Below, in pieces: positions 1 to 7,332 of a DNA stretch of 15,873 bases (within the stretch, counting starts at the first letter, position 1; each line of letters opens with the position of its first letter). The stretch is from Sulfurimonas sp. (GTDB taxonomy: Bacteria > Campylobacterota > Campylobacteria > Campylobacterales > Sulfurimonadaceae), in the NCBI GenBank assembly GCA_027011725.1, contig JALUZQ010000267.1:1-15873 (forward strand). The letters run 5' to 3'. Made by a program: the position numbers and the translations under genes. The notes beneath the pieces are model-generated. The model had not been told where the DNA came from. It searched no databases and saw nothing but the letters and a program-made list of their open reading frames with translations.

Positions 1-2
1 AG

Positions 3-464
3 GCAGACTTCGCCTTTGCACAGCACTTTGGAGAGGGTATCATCGACAGCTACATCGACATCATTCATAATGCCCTGTTCTCGCGCCAAACTATAAGCCA
101 AGCGGAGAAAGATGCACAACTCGCCTACCACACACTCTACCTTTTTCAAGTACTTACGCTTGACCGTGGAACAACTGCAGGACTCATGGTACATGACCAA
201 AACGATGTCGGCATTATGGGTTCTCTGCCTTCACACATCAATAAAGAGCTTTTAAAATTATGGAGTGAAAAAGTAGAAAAACCACAAGATGAACTCGTGA
301 GAGCTCTTGTAAACGCAGTGGGTGATGAGGGTGTCATAGACATCCCGACTAAAGAGAAACTCGCTGCAGTTGTAAGAAAGCACTACAAAGAGCACCCCGA
401 AGCATTAGGGATGCAGGCAAGTGGAAATACCATTCCCTCCACCGTAGAGAACCATACCAAATAA
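3..464 (+). CDS. hemF: Oxygen-dependent coproporphyrinogen III oxidase, C-terminal part (partial at window edge)
   Basis: The reading frame is open from position 3 to the TAA at 462-464 with no start in view, so the gene begins before the window; the ATG at 186 is internal. The visible 153 residues contain GEGIIDSYIDII (residues 10-21 as seen), then LDRGTTAGL and IMGSLPSHIN. These line up with the C-terminal HemF block I remember from E. coli (GKGFMDAYLPIV, DRGTLFGL, ILMSMPP). HemF uses O2 to decarboxylate two propionates of coproporphyrinogen III, giving protoporphyrinogen IX in haem synthesis; it is a soluble cytoplasmic homodimer. After the GSLP block about 70 residues remain, roughly 40 more than in E. 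coli HemF, ending in a polar tail (QASGNTIPS region). The assignment rests on motif memory over a fragment, so it is likely but not certain. The gene converges on the HD-GYP gene with an 8-base gap and no clear terminator hairpin between them. Confidence 0.7.
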   Translation, partial: ADFAFAQHFGEGIIDSYIDIIHNALFSRQTISQAEKDAQLAYHTLYLFQVLTLDRGTTAGLMVHDQNDVGIMGSLPSHINKELLKLWSEKVEKPQDELVRALVNAVGDEGVIDIPTKEKLAAVVRKHYKEHPEALGMQASGNTIPSTVENHTK

Positions 465-472
465 AAAACTCA

Positions 473-1960
473 CTAATGCTTTAAAAAACTCAGATCGGAA
501 AGTTTACTGATCTGCGTTTGGCTCAGATCAACACTTTTCATAGTGTAGTGCAGTCCATACTCCGCCATTAACTCGTCTAAAACTTTCACAACACCACTAC
601 TTTGAATGCTTACTTTACTAAGCACTGCAAAATCATCTCCAAAAATACGAAAGACAAGATCTTCATCAAAGTGTGTATTGAGTATCTGCGCGAACTCTTT
701 TAAAACCTCATCTCCCTTCGCCCAACCATGAGCGACATTAAACTTGGAAAAGCCATGAATAAAAAAGAGCAACATTGCATTGTAGCTATAATTATAGATA
801 TTTTTTGTCAAGACCACATCAAGATAGTTTTGATTATACACATCACTTAAAGCATCTTTATAAAAGTAAGCAAAACGCTCCTCTTCAAGTTTGCTCTTTG
901 GTAACTGGTTAATATTTTCATGGTTTAACTTGACATCTTTGAGTGCTCTTTGTGCTGCTGTAACCACTTCAGGATCAAACTGTTTTTCACTCAAACGCTC
1001 TAACTCGACAAGTGCTTCATCAACACTCTTTCGCCCCTTATATATTCTGTTTGTCACCATCGCATCAAAGGCATCAGCAAGAATCAAAATTCGTGCCAGA
1101 GGGTGAATATCTTCACCCTTTATACCATTTGGATACCCTGCACCATCATAGCGCTCATGATGCTGATAGACGATCTTTGCTATCACTTTAAACATCGGTA
1201 TCTTATTTAAAAAATTATAACCGACATTCACATGCTCTTGTATAAGCGTGTACTCGATTTGTGTCAGTTTTTCAGGTTTTAAAAGGACTGCATCGGGCGT
1301 CTCTATTTTACCAATATCGTGTAAAATCGCAGCCTGTTCCAAGATTGTAATATCTTCATTTGAGTAACCCATCTCTTGAGCAATGCGTCTGCTGTAGTAC
1401 GCAACCCTTTTTGAGTGTCCCGCGGTGTAACTGTCTCGCTGTTCAACAAGATCAACCATGGCATAGATGGTCTTTTCGTAATTTTCGCGTATCTGCTGCG
1501 TTTGCTCATCAAGCAACTCTTTGAGGTGCAGTTTATACGCTCTGTTCTCTTTTGCATTGTAAATCTTTTGGACTACTTTAAAGAGCTCTTCATTTAAAAT
1601 TTTATAATCAAAAGGCTTGATTATGTAACCATCTACATGTGATTTTATCGCCTCTATCAAGTAGTTGCTCTCAACATGGGCAGTTGTAATAAGAATAGAT
1701 ATTTCACTGTCACTTTCGCGGATTTCCACTATCATCTCAGAGCCATTCATCTTGGGCATAGAGAGATCTGTAATGACAATATCAAAATGCTGTTTTCGGT
1801 AGAGTTCTAATCCTTCCACTCCGTCTGCTGCAACTACCACAGAAGCAAAGAACTTCTCAAGATACTTTGACATACTTTTTCGTATGCCTGCATCATCTTC
1901 CACATAGAGAAGGATCATATCATGTGCCAATGTTTGAAGGAGTTTTGTATCTACCATCAT
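473..1960 (-). CDS. Response regulator with HD-GYP c-di-GMP phosphodiesterase domain and degenerate GGDEF tail
   Basis: This 495-residue protein has three parts. Residues 15-130 are a receiver domain with the acidic pair D22-D23, phosphoacceptor D65 (TDLSMPKMNG), T93 and K115. Residues about 155-345 are an HD-GYP domain with H182, the H214-D215 pair in LHDIGK, and HHERYDGAGYP at 267-277. All the hallmark residues are present, so hydrolysis of c-di-GMP to pGpG or GMP is expected. Residues about 360-470 resemble a GGDEF domain: DALSDVYNQNYL matches the usual entry motif, but the signature reads FGDDF (440-444), so cyclase activity is doubtful. No membrane segment is seen, so it is cytoplasmic. 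It overlaps the histidine kinase stop by one base (TAATG) and is probably that kinase's partner. A second ATG at 1955-1957 sits better behind AAGAG and may be the true start. The C-terminal part could act as a nucleotide-binding or dimerisation module. Confidence 0.93.
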   Translation of the reverse strand: MMVDTKLLQTLAHDMILLYVEDDAGIRKSMSKYLEKFFASVVVAADGVEGLELYRKQHFDIVITDLSMPKMNGSEMIVEIRESDSEISILITTAHVESNYLIEAIKSHVDGYIIKPFDYKILNEELFKVVQKIYNAKENRAYKLHLKELLDEQTQQIRENYEKTIYAMVDLVEQRDSYTAGHSKRVAYYSRRIAQEMGYSNEDITILEQAAILHDIGKIETPDAVLLKPEKLTQIEYTLIQEHVNVGYNFLNKIPMFKVIAKIVYQHHERYDGAGYPNGIKGEDIHPLARILILADAFDAMVTNRIYKGRKSVDEALVELERLSEKQFDPEVVTAAQRALKDVKLNHENINQLPKSKLEEERFAYFYKDALSDVYNQNYLDVVLTKNIYNYSYNAMLLFFIHGFSKFNVAHGWAKGDEVLKEFAQILNTHFDEDLVFRIFGDDFAVLSKVSIQSSGVVKVLDELMAEYGLHYTMKSVDLSQTQISKLSDLSFLKH

Positions 1961-3705
1961 TACTCTTGTTTCATTTTTATTGGTATATTATAGGGTAATT
2001 TTATCTCAAAACAAACCCCGTCTTCTTTGTTGAAAGCTGTTATTGTACCACCCAGATGTTTTTCAATGATCGTCTTACTCATATAAAGACCCAAGCCCGT
2101 ACCATTTTTTTCATCTTTGGTTGTAAAATAGGGCTGAAAAATTTTGGGCATAATTGTTGATTCTATCCCTCCTGCATTATCGCAAATGGAAAGAGAAAGC
2201 TCTTCTTCATTAGTCTGCGCCGAAATAGATATCTCTTTTTGTGAAGTATTGTGTTCAACAAGTGCCTCTTTCGCATTTTTAATGATGTTAATAAGTACCT
2301 GCATCAATTCCCGCGAATAGGTTGTGATTTTCAGGGAGGCATCTAGATCTAAACGCAAATGAACATCATGATTTTCTAAAGACTTCCCGACAATCGCCAA
2401 GGCATCATCAACAACACTCTGCACTCTTACCTCTTGAGCATTTTTGTCAGGTTTAAAAAACTCTCTAAAGTCATCAATGGTTTTAGAGAGTTCCTGCGTT
2501 TGATGAATGATGTCTTGAGATGTCTCAAGCAGCTCCTCTTTGTCAAGCATATCAAGTTCGATGTCGGCGAGAATATTATTTGCATCCATGGCAATCACAC
2601 TTATAGGCTGTCGCCATTGGTGTGCTATCATACTTATCATCTCACCCATTGCCGCATGACGAGACTGTGCTATCATTATCTCTTCTTTGGTATGCAGCTC
2701 CTGTTCTTGGTCTACCTCTTTTGTAATATCCATCGAAATAAGTCCGACCTTCTTTTTCCTTCTGTCCATAAGAAAGAAATACTGGTGATTTATTCGGAGC
2801 TCTCCATTCATATCTTTTACCTCAGCGAGAGTATCATAAACACCAAGCTCAAATACTTTGGCTATACTTTTTTTTGTTTGTGCATAGATATCAGGAGGAA
2901 CAGTTTCACTTATCTTCTTGCCTATAAGTTCTTTATCACGAAAAAACTCTTTTGCATTTTTATTGACATAAACTGTCACTTCATCCTCAGCTATAAAGAC
3001 CTTAGCAGGCGTATTGTCCATAAAAAGCTCAAAAGTCTCATTTGATTCCCTCAGGGCAGCTTCAAGCTCTTTCTCTTTTGTTATATCCGTATGAAAACCA
3101 ACCATACGCACAGGTTTGTTCTCTTTATCAAATATGGTCTGTCCACGATCAAGTATCCAAACCCATGAGCCATTCTTATGACGCAGTCTATGTACTGTTC
3201 TATACTCATAGCTTGGATCAGCATGCGCCTTCTCTATCTCTTTATTTGCATGGTCTAAATCATCAGGATGCACACGACTCTCCCATGTTTCAAAGCTGTT
3301 AGGAAGCTCTGCATCCGTGTATCCTAACATCTCTTTCCATCTTGGAGAGAAGTAGATTGTACCGTCTTTCACATTCCAGTCCCAGAGTCCGTCGTTTGTT
3401 CCCTCTATTGCTAAGGTATAACGTTCATTTAACTCTCGCAGATTTTTTTCACTTTTTCTAATTACTGCCAGATAGTTACGTATTCTCTTTCGAATATACA
3501 AGATAAAAAAGAGAAAAAGCACGATGCTTAAAGTTGTTAAAAACATATTGAGATTTTTAAAATGCTCAAAATTTTGGTCACTACTCTGCTCTATCATGTT
3601 AATAATAAAAAAGCTCATAAAGCTAATGAGTACTATAACAACAAGACTTACAACAGTAAAAATTGTAATGATTTTACTCTCATTTGTTTTATTTGTATAT
3701 TTCAT
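1960..3705 (-). CDS. Membrane-bound PAS-PAS sensor histidine kinase (HQWRQP type)
   Basis: This 581-residue sensor kinase has two hydrophobic helices (about 12-36 and 54-71) separated by fewer than 20 residues, so it has almost no periplasmic domain. Sensing is therefore probably cytoplasmic or within the membrane. Two PAS domains follow: residues about 95-210, of the PAS_3 kind (WDWNVKDGTIYFSPRW, then a PAC-like GFHTDITKEKE), and about 222-330 (ending SMDITKE). The dimerisation/phosphoacceptor helix has H362 in MISMIAHQWRQP. The ATPase domain has the N-box around N477 (IKNAKEAL), the G1 box DNAGGI (509-514), the F-box FQPYFTTK and the G2 box GTGLGL (535-540). It should autophosphorylate and pass phosphate to the REC domains encoded on either side of it. 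The start lies 8 bases after the diiron-protein stop, behind a weak AGG. The ligand is not evident; no haem- or flavin-binding PAS signature was clear to me. Confidence 0.93.
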   Translation of the reverse strand: MKYTNKTNESKIITIFTVVSLVVIVLISFMSFFIINMIEQSSDQNFEHFKNLNMFLTTLSIVLFLFFILYIRKRIRNYLAVIRKSEKNLRELNERYTLAIEGTNDGLWDWNVKDGTIYFSPRWKEMLGYTDAELPNSFETWESRVHPDDLDHANKEIEKAHADPSYEYRTVHRLRHKNGSWVWILDRGQTIFDKENKPVRMVGFHTDITKEKELEAALRESNETFELFMDNTPAKVFIAEDEVTVYVNKNAKEFFRDKELIGKKISETVPPDIYAQTKKSIAKVFELGVYDTLAEVKDMNGELRINHQYFFLMDRRKKKVGLISMDITKEVDQEQELHTKEEIMIAQSRHAAMGEMISMIAHQWRQPISVIAMDANNILADIELDMLDKEELLETSQDIIHQTQELSKTIDDFREFFKPDKNAQEVRVQSVVDDALAIVGKSLENHDVHLRLDLDASLKITTYSRELMQVLINIIKNAKEALVEHNTSQKEISISAQTNEEELSLSICDNAGGIESTIMPKIFQPYFTTKDEKNGTGLGLYMSKTIIEKHLGGTITAFNKEDGVCFEIKLPYNIPIKMKQE

Positions 3706-3713
3706 CGTATAAC

Positions 3714-4469
3714 CTAGTAGAGTTCTTCGAGCAGATCACTGCCACACTCTAAGTTTTCAAGCCAATCCAAAAAGAGTCCGACATTTTCGCCTTCAAATAC
3801 AAACCCATGCTGTGGTGCTATCATGGCTGCGTTTACCTTTCTCACCTCATTTACCCAAGCACGGCAAACTTTGTTTGATGCCATATAACGCTTATGAAAT
3901 CCAAGCAGATACGCTTTATGCTCTTCAAAGTTCTCTACGGTTTTATAGTTCTGCGGTGCACTTACAATAGCTGCGCCTACATCTCCGGAAAAGAGAATTT
4001 TTGATTTTCTATCAAACAAAGAGAAGTTACCCGGAGAGTGTAAAAAGTGTGCAGGAAGAAACAGTATATGCTCTTGCCCAAACTTGATCTGTGCGCCTTT
4101 GTCAGGAAGGGCTACGACTCTGTCCATCTCTGTAAATCCATAATGGCTCATAAATCGGATCCATAAAGAGCTCATAATGAACTTTGCTTTTGTGCTAATT
4201 GACCACTGCCCGATAGAGCCTGCCACATCGGGATCTTGATGTGAAAAAAAGATGTACTTTATATTTTCAATGGCAACATGCTCGCTCACTGCATCATAGA
4301 GTTCATCAAATATCGCTTCACTTCCCGGATCTATCAAAAAGCCCACACCATGCTTGACTATCAAATATTGATTGACAGAAAGATACGAATCTTCATGCGT
4401 CTCATCATCAATACTAAACATAATGAACTTATGCCCATCCTCTTCATAGAGTACTTTATAGTTATCCAT
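3714..4469 (-). CDS. Oxygen-binding diiron protein (ODP)-type metallo-beta-lactamase-fold protein
   Basis: This 251-residue cytoplasmic protein belongs to the metallo-beta-lactamase fold, in the branch related to the diiron domain of flavodiiron proteins (FprA/ROO). The full set of expected metal ligands is visible: H77, D79 and D81 in SHQDPDVAGS, H144 in HFLHSPGNFS, D163 in FSGDVGAA and H221 in APQHGF. These match the H-x-E-x-D...H...D...H series of flavodiiron proteins, with Asp at the second position. There is no flavodoxin domain, so it cannot be a complete NO or O2 reductase by itself. Stand-alone relatives (ODP of Treponema denticola and Thermotoga) are described as binding or reducing O2, with a sensory role in Treponema. 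Here it sits between a PilZ regulator (8-base ATGGATAA overlap) and a histidine kinase, which suggests a sensing or signal-modulating job. The start is supported by a strong AAAGGGGA ribosome binding site. The exact ligand (O2, NO or peroxide) cannot be told from the sequence. Confidence 0.85.
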   Translation of the reverse strand: MDNYKVLYEEDGHKFIMFSIDDETHEDSYLSVNQYLIVKHGVGFLIDPGSEAIFDELYDAVSEHVAIENIKYIFFSHQDPDVAGSIGQWSISTKAKFIMSSLWIRFMSHYGFTEMDRVVALPDKGAQIKFGQEHILFLPAHFLHSPGNFSLFDRKSKILFSGDVGAAIVSAPQNYKTVENFEEHKAYLLGFHKRYMASNKVCRAWVNEVRKVNAAMIAPQHGFVFEGENVGLFLDWLENLECGSDLLEELY

Positions 4470-5958
4470 TTTGCATCCCCTTTATTTCTCTGATTAATTC
4501 CATCTGTCTCTTTGTAATATACTTTATTAAACCGCTCTTTTTTATATCTGTAAAAAGGAAGACAAGACTAAAGCTGCGTTTAGACTCCTGCTTTCTATAG
4601 AACTTCGCCTGAGCATTGATGATAAGTGGTTTTTTATCAAGCTCTAAAACTATGTCAATGGTCACCTGTGTTCCTTTTTCCATTCCTGCCGGAAGAGAAG
4701 AGAGCTTGAGTTTCACTGCATCAAGCGAAATATCCTCTATGGAGATATCTCCTCTATATTTGCCTTCATGCAAGAACAAAGAGATCGTCTGTTTCTCGCC
4801 GGGTACAACTCGAATCGTTTTCCTTGTAATAGGCGAACTTTTCACAAACCTCAAGCCTGACAACACCACTCTTTGTTGTTCAAAATTTATCTTTTGTACA
4901 GATGTCGCCTCAAGCGCATGCGGCAAAGCAGGAGAAACAATGAGCGTTCTTTTTTCTATCTGTATCGCCTTTTGTTGCATAAAACTTGTTTTTACCACCA
5001 AAGCCTCTTGAGAGACCTTTTCTATTACTCCCTCATGCGTAATACTCAAACCTTTGTAGTAGTTATGCAGCTCTATCTTTGCCTCGTTACGTGCAATGAC
5101 ATCGAGAAAATCAAGGAGTGTCTCGGTATCGACATCCAAATCATCTTCACTCGCATTTTCTTCTGCAAAAAACTGCAATAGATTCAACTCTGTCACATCA
5201 TCAAAAGAGAGAATACCATACCCCTCTTTTTGTGGCACTATCTGATACTTTACAATACAGTGATGTACTTTATTCTCACTATCAGCTATTTTAACATTAT
5301 AGAGTTTTTGGGGATTGAGTTTGAGTATCTCTAGGGCATCGACATTCGTGCTATATAAAAAGCCATGTTGTGCTAAAAAGTACTTCGTTATATCAAGGTG
5401 GTGCTCTCTACACTCTTCAAAAGATTCAAAGCCAAAAAAGTTTAAAAAAGAGTCATTGGCAAGGACAATTTTAGAGTCATGGAGCAGTACTACCATCGAG
5501 CTTTGATTCTCAAAGATATTTTTGAGATATGTTTGAAATATTTTTACGTGCTGTTCATGTTTTATTTGTACTATCGCTGCGTTTAGCACTTTTGAGAGTT
5601 GTGAAACATTTACCGGCTTTTTCAAAAATCTAAATATACCGAGCTCTATTCCTCGCATCAGCAGCTCTTTATCATCAAACGCAGACATAATGATGACCTT
5701 CGTTTCAGGATGAATTTGATGAATATGTGAACTGAGTGTCATGCCATCCATATGCGGCATTTTAATATCAGTAATGACAATGTGGTGGTGTTTGGCTTTA
5801 AAGAGTTTCAAGCCCTCTTCTCCATCTGCTGCAACATCCACATCGTGAAAGAACTTCTTTAACAGTTTTGCAGCATTATGACGCAGTGCTTCATTGTCCT
5901 CAACATACAAAATATGTACACCCTGCGTTTGAGATTGTAACTCTTTGAGATCGTTCAT
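4462..5958 (-). CDS. Response regulator with PAS-like and C-terminal PilZ (c-di-GMP-binding) domains
   Basis: This 498-residue soluble protein starts with a receiver domain (residues 13-130: E20-D21, phosphoacceptor D64 in TDIKMPHMDG, S92, K114). A PAS-like region (about 140-260) contains the pattern VLANDSFLNFFGF and ends in SFDDVTELNL. Residues about 285-372 (LHNYYKGLSI onward) are a beta-rich segment of the kind that precedes PilZ in YcgR-like proteins. The C-terminal PilZ domain (about 375-475) has RKTIR at 379-383, fitting the c-di-GMP-binding RxxxR motif. It also has DISLDA at 409-414, where the usual final Gly of D/NxSxxG is Ala. The protein probably changes partner binding in response to phosphorylation and c-di-GMP. 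It is the first gene of the signalling cassette, with AAGG six bases before the ATG and a TATAAT box just upstream. Its domain partnership with the HD-GYP regulator encoded downstream points to a shared c-di-GMP circuit. Confidence 0.88.
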   Translation of the reverse strand: MNDLKELQSQTQGVHILYVEDNEALRHNAAKLLKKFFHDVDVAADGEEGLKLFKAKHHHIVITDIKMPHMDGMTLSSHIHQIHPETKVIIMSAFDDKELLMRGIELGIFRFLKKPVNVSQLSKVLNAAIVQIKHEQHVKIFQTYLKNIFENQSSMVVLLHDSKIVLANDSFLNFFGFESFEECREHHLDITKYFLAQHGFLYSTNVDALEILKLNPQKLYNVKIADSENKVHHCIVKYQIVPQKEGYGILSFDDVTELNLLQFFAEENASEDDLDVDTETLLDFLDVIARNEAKIELHNYYKGLSITHEGVIEKVSQEALVVKTSFMQQKAIQIEKRTLIVSPALPHALEATSVQKINFEQQRVVLSGLRFVKSSPITRKTIRVVPGEKQTISLFLHEGKYRGDISIEDISLDAVKLKLSSLPAGMEKGTQVTIDIVLELDKKPLIINAQAKFYRKQESKRSFSLVFLFTDIKKSGLIKYITKRQMELIREIKGMQNG

Positions 5959-5985
5959 TATACGCCTTAGACTCTTCTTTGTCTG

Positions 5986-5991
5986 ATTATA
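5986..5991 (-). promoter_or_regulatory. Putative -10 box for the signalling cassette
   Basis: On the minus strand the sequence reads GAGTTATAATCAGAC in the 45-base gap after the MATE stop. The TATAAT hexamer lies 28 bases before the ATG of the PilZ regulator gene and upstream of its AAGG ribosome binding site (5965-5968). No -35 box is recognisable, which is normal for this phylum. It suggests that the four signalling genes can be transcribed separately from the transporter genes upstream. Confidence 0.5.
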
Positions 5992-6003
5992 ACTCGTAGC
6001 GTC

Positions 6004-7332
6004 TTAAACTTTTGTATGCAGCCACTCTCTTTTTGAGTAAATATACCAGTAAATAATGCCCTTAATAAGGGTCTCAAAGTTCATAATAATGAAAATTACT
6101 ACAATCCCCGCACCCATTTTATAAGCGATGTAAGAAGGAATGAGACGAAATATCCAGAGTGAGACAAGGTTGACTTTAAGTGTTGTCTTTGTCGCTCCTG
6201 CCCCACGCAGTGAAGCAGAGTAAACGAACATAATAGCAAGAGGAATCTGTGCAAGTCCTACAAGTATGAGGTACTTTGAAGCGACTGCTATAGTGAGCGC
6301 ATCTTTGGTAAAGAAGTGTACGAGATACTCGGGGAAAAGTATCATAATAAGTCCGACACTTCCCATAAACATATAGGCAATTCTTCCACTGATAATGCCC
6401 ATATTATACGCTTTGTCAAAATCACGCGCACCTATATTTTGCCCGACAAGCGCCATAGAAGCAATGGCAAAACCAAAGCCCGGCATAAACGCAATGCCCT
6501 CTACGCGAAGCCCTACCTGATACCCTGCAAGTTCTGCCGTACCGTATGCGGTAATGATGGAAACAAAAAAGAGAAAACTCAGGCTCGACACCCCTCTGTC
6601 AATGGCAGCCGCATAGCCTACTTTAAGCACTCTTTTTATGTCATTCATACGCACAATAGGGAAAAAATCAAGTTTTGCATTCATCTTTTTTATAAGATAA
6701 TAGTACGCCACATTGTTAAAACTGTAGGCTATAACCGTAGCGATGGCAGCACCCTGTATGCCAAGAGCAGGAAACCCAAAGTGCCCAAAAATAAGGATGT
6801 AATTTAAAAAGGCATTGAGCCCCGCCGAGGCAAGTTTAATGTAGAGTGAACTTTTGGTATCACCTGCTGCTGAGAGTGCATTATAAAGCAAAGTGTCAAG
6901 AAATATGACAATAATACCAAGTGATATGACTTGAAAGTAGGTACCGCCCTGCTCCACTACAGCAGGGGTTGCACCCATCCACGCATAGAAGTGATAACTG
7001 CCAAAATACCCCGCAACAGAGACAAAAAATGCCAACACAGAGGCTAAAAGAACAAGTGAAAAAAGCAGAGCAGACGCACGCTTTTTGCGCCCTTGACCAA
7101 TAAAACGTGAAATGAGCGCATTACCTCCCACGACAAAGAGTGTCATAAGCACATTGACTATCATCATAAACTGCATACTCATACCAACAGCTGCAAGGGC
7201 TGCAACGCTGACAGTTCCTACCATGAGCATGTCTATGAGAATCTGTAAAATATCTACAAGATGTTTCAGTGCTGCGGGAAATGCAAGAGAGAGTACTTTT
7301 TTCGTATCTTTAGAGATTATTTTTGAAAAAAT
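6004..7332 (-). CDS. MATE-family multidrug/cation antiporter (likely ATT start)
   Basis: This polytopic membrane protein belongs to the MATE family (NorM/DinF-like), which exports cationic drugs or metabolites using a Na+ or H+ gradient. Typical features are LSLAFPAALKHLVDILQ in the first helix, the IDMLMVG turn, NALSAAGDTKSSLYIKL in the middle of the N-lobe with LGIQGAAIAT after it, and SLRGAGATKTTLKV at the matching place in the C-lobe. The first in-frame ATG is at 7228-7230 and would remove half of helix 1. In-frame codons upstream plainly encode the missing family N-terminus, yet contain no ATG, GTG or TTG before the in-frame stop at 7375-7377. The best initiation codon is ATT at 7330-7332, seven bases after GAGG (7340-7343). 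This gives 442 residues, a usual MATE length, and a 16-base overlap with the preceding gene. Family assignment is firm; substrate and start are not. Confidence 0.9.
   Translation of the reverse strand: MFSKIISKDTKKVLSLAFPAALKHLVDILQILIDMLMVGTVSVAALAAVGMSMQFMMIVNVLMTLFVVGGNALISRFIGQGRKKRASALLFSLVLLASVLAFFVSVAGYFGSYHFYAWMGATPAVVEQGGTYFQVISLGIIVIFLDTLLYNALSAAGDTKSSLYIKLASAGLNAFLNYILIFGHFGFPALGIQGAAIATVIAYSFNNVAYYYLIKKMNAKLDFFPIVRMNDIKRVLKVGYAAAIDRGVSSLSFLFFVSIITAYGTAELAGYQVGLRVEGIAFMPGFGFAIASMALVGQNIGARDFDKAYNMGIISGRIAYMFMGSVGLIMILFPEYLVHFFTKDALTIAVASKYLILVGLAQIPLAIMFVYSASLRGAGATKTTLKVNLVSLWIFRLIPSYIAYKMGAGIVVIFIIMNFETLIKGIIYWYIYSKREWLHTKV

Noticed and set aside
464..473. Possible bidirectional terminator between hemF and the HD-GYP gene
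   Set aside because: The gap is 8 bases and I could not find an inverted repeat with a usable stem around it; only A/T runs are present.
1303..1557. Minus-strand open frame of 84 codons in a different frame inside the HD-GYP region
   Set aside because: It overlaps the catalytic HD-GYP coding frame completely and has no independent support.
2434..3045. Plus-strand open frame of 203 codons
   Set aside because: It lies antisense to the PAS and phosphoacceptor regions of the histidine kinase, has no ribosome binding site, and its product is a low-quality Cys/His/Tyr-rich sequence typical of a shadow frame.
5959..6003. Short inverted repeat (AGAC / GTCT) upstream of the PilZ regulator gene as an operator
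   Set aside because: Arms of four bases with an eight-base loop are expected by chance in AT-rich DNA; I keep only the TATAAT box.
6316..6807. Plus-strand open frame of 163 codons inside the MATE gene
   Set aside because: It is antisense to conserved transporter sequence, with a composition (Lys, His, Arg rich) expected from the reverse complement of hydrophobic codons.
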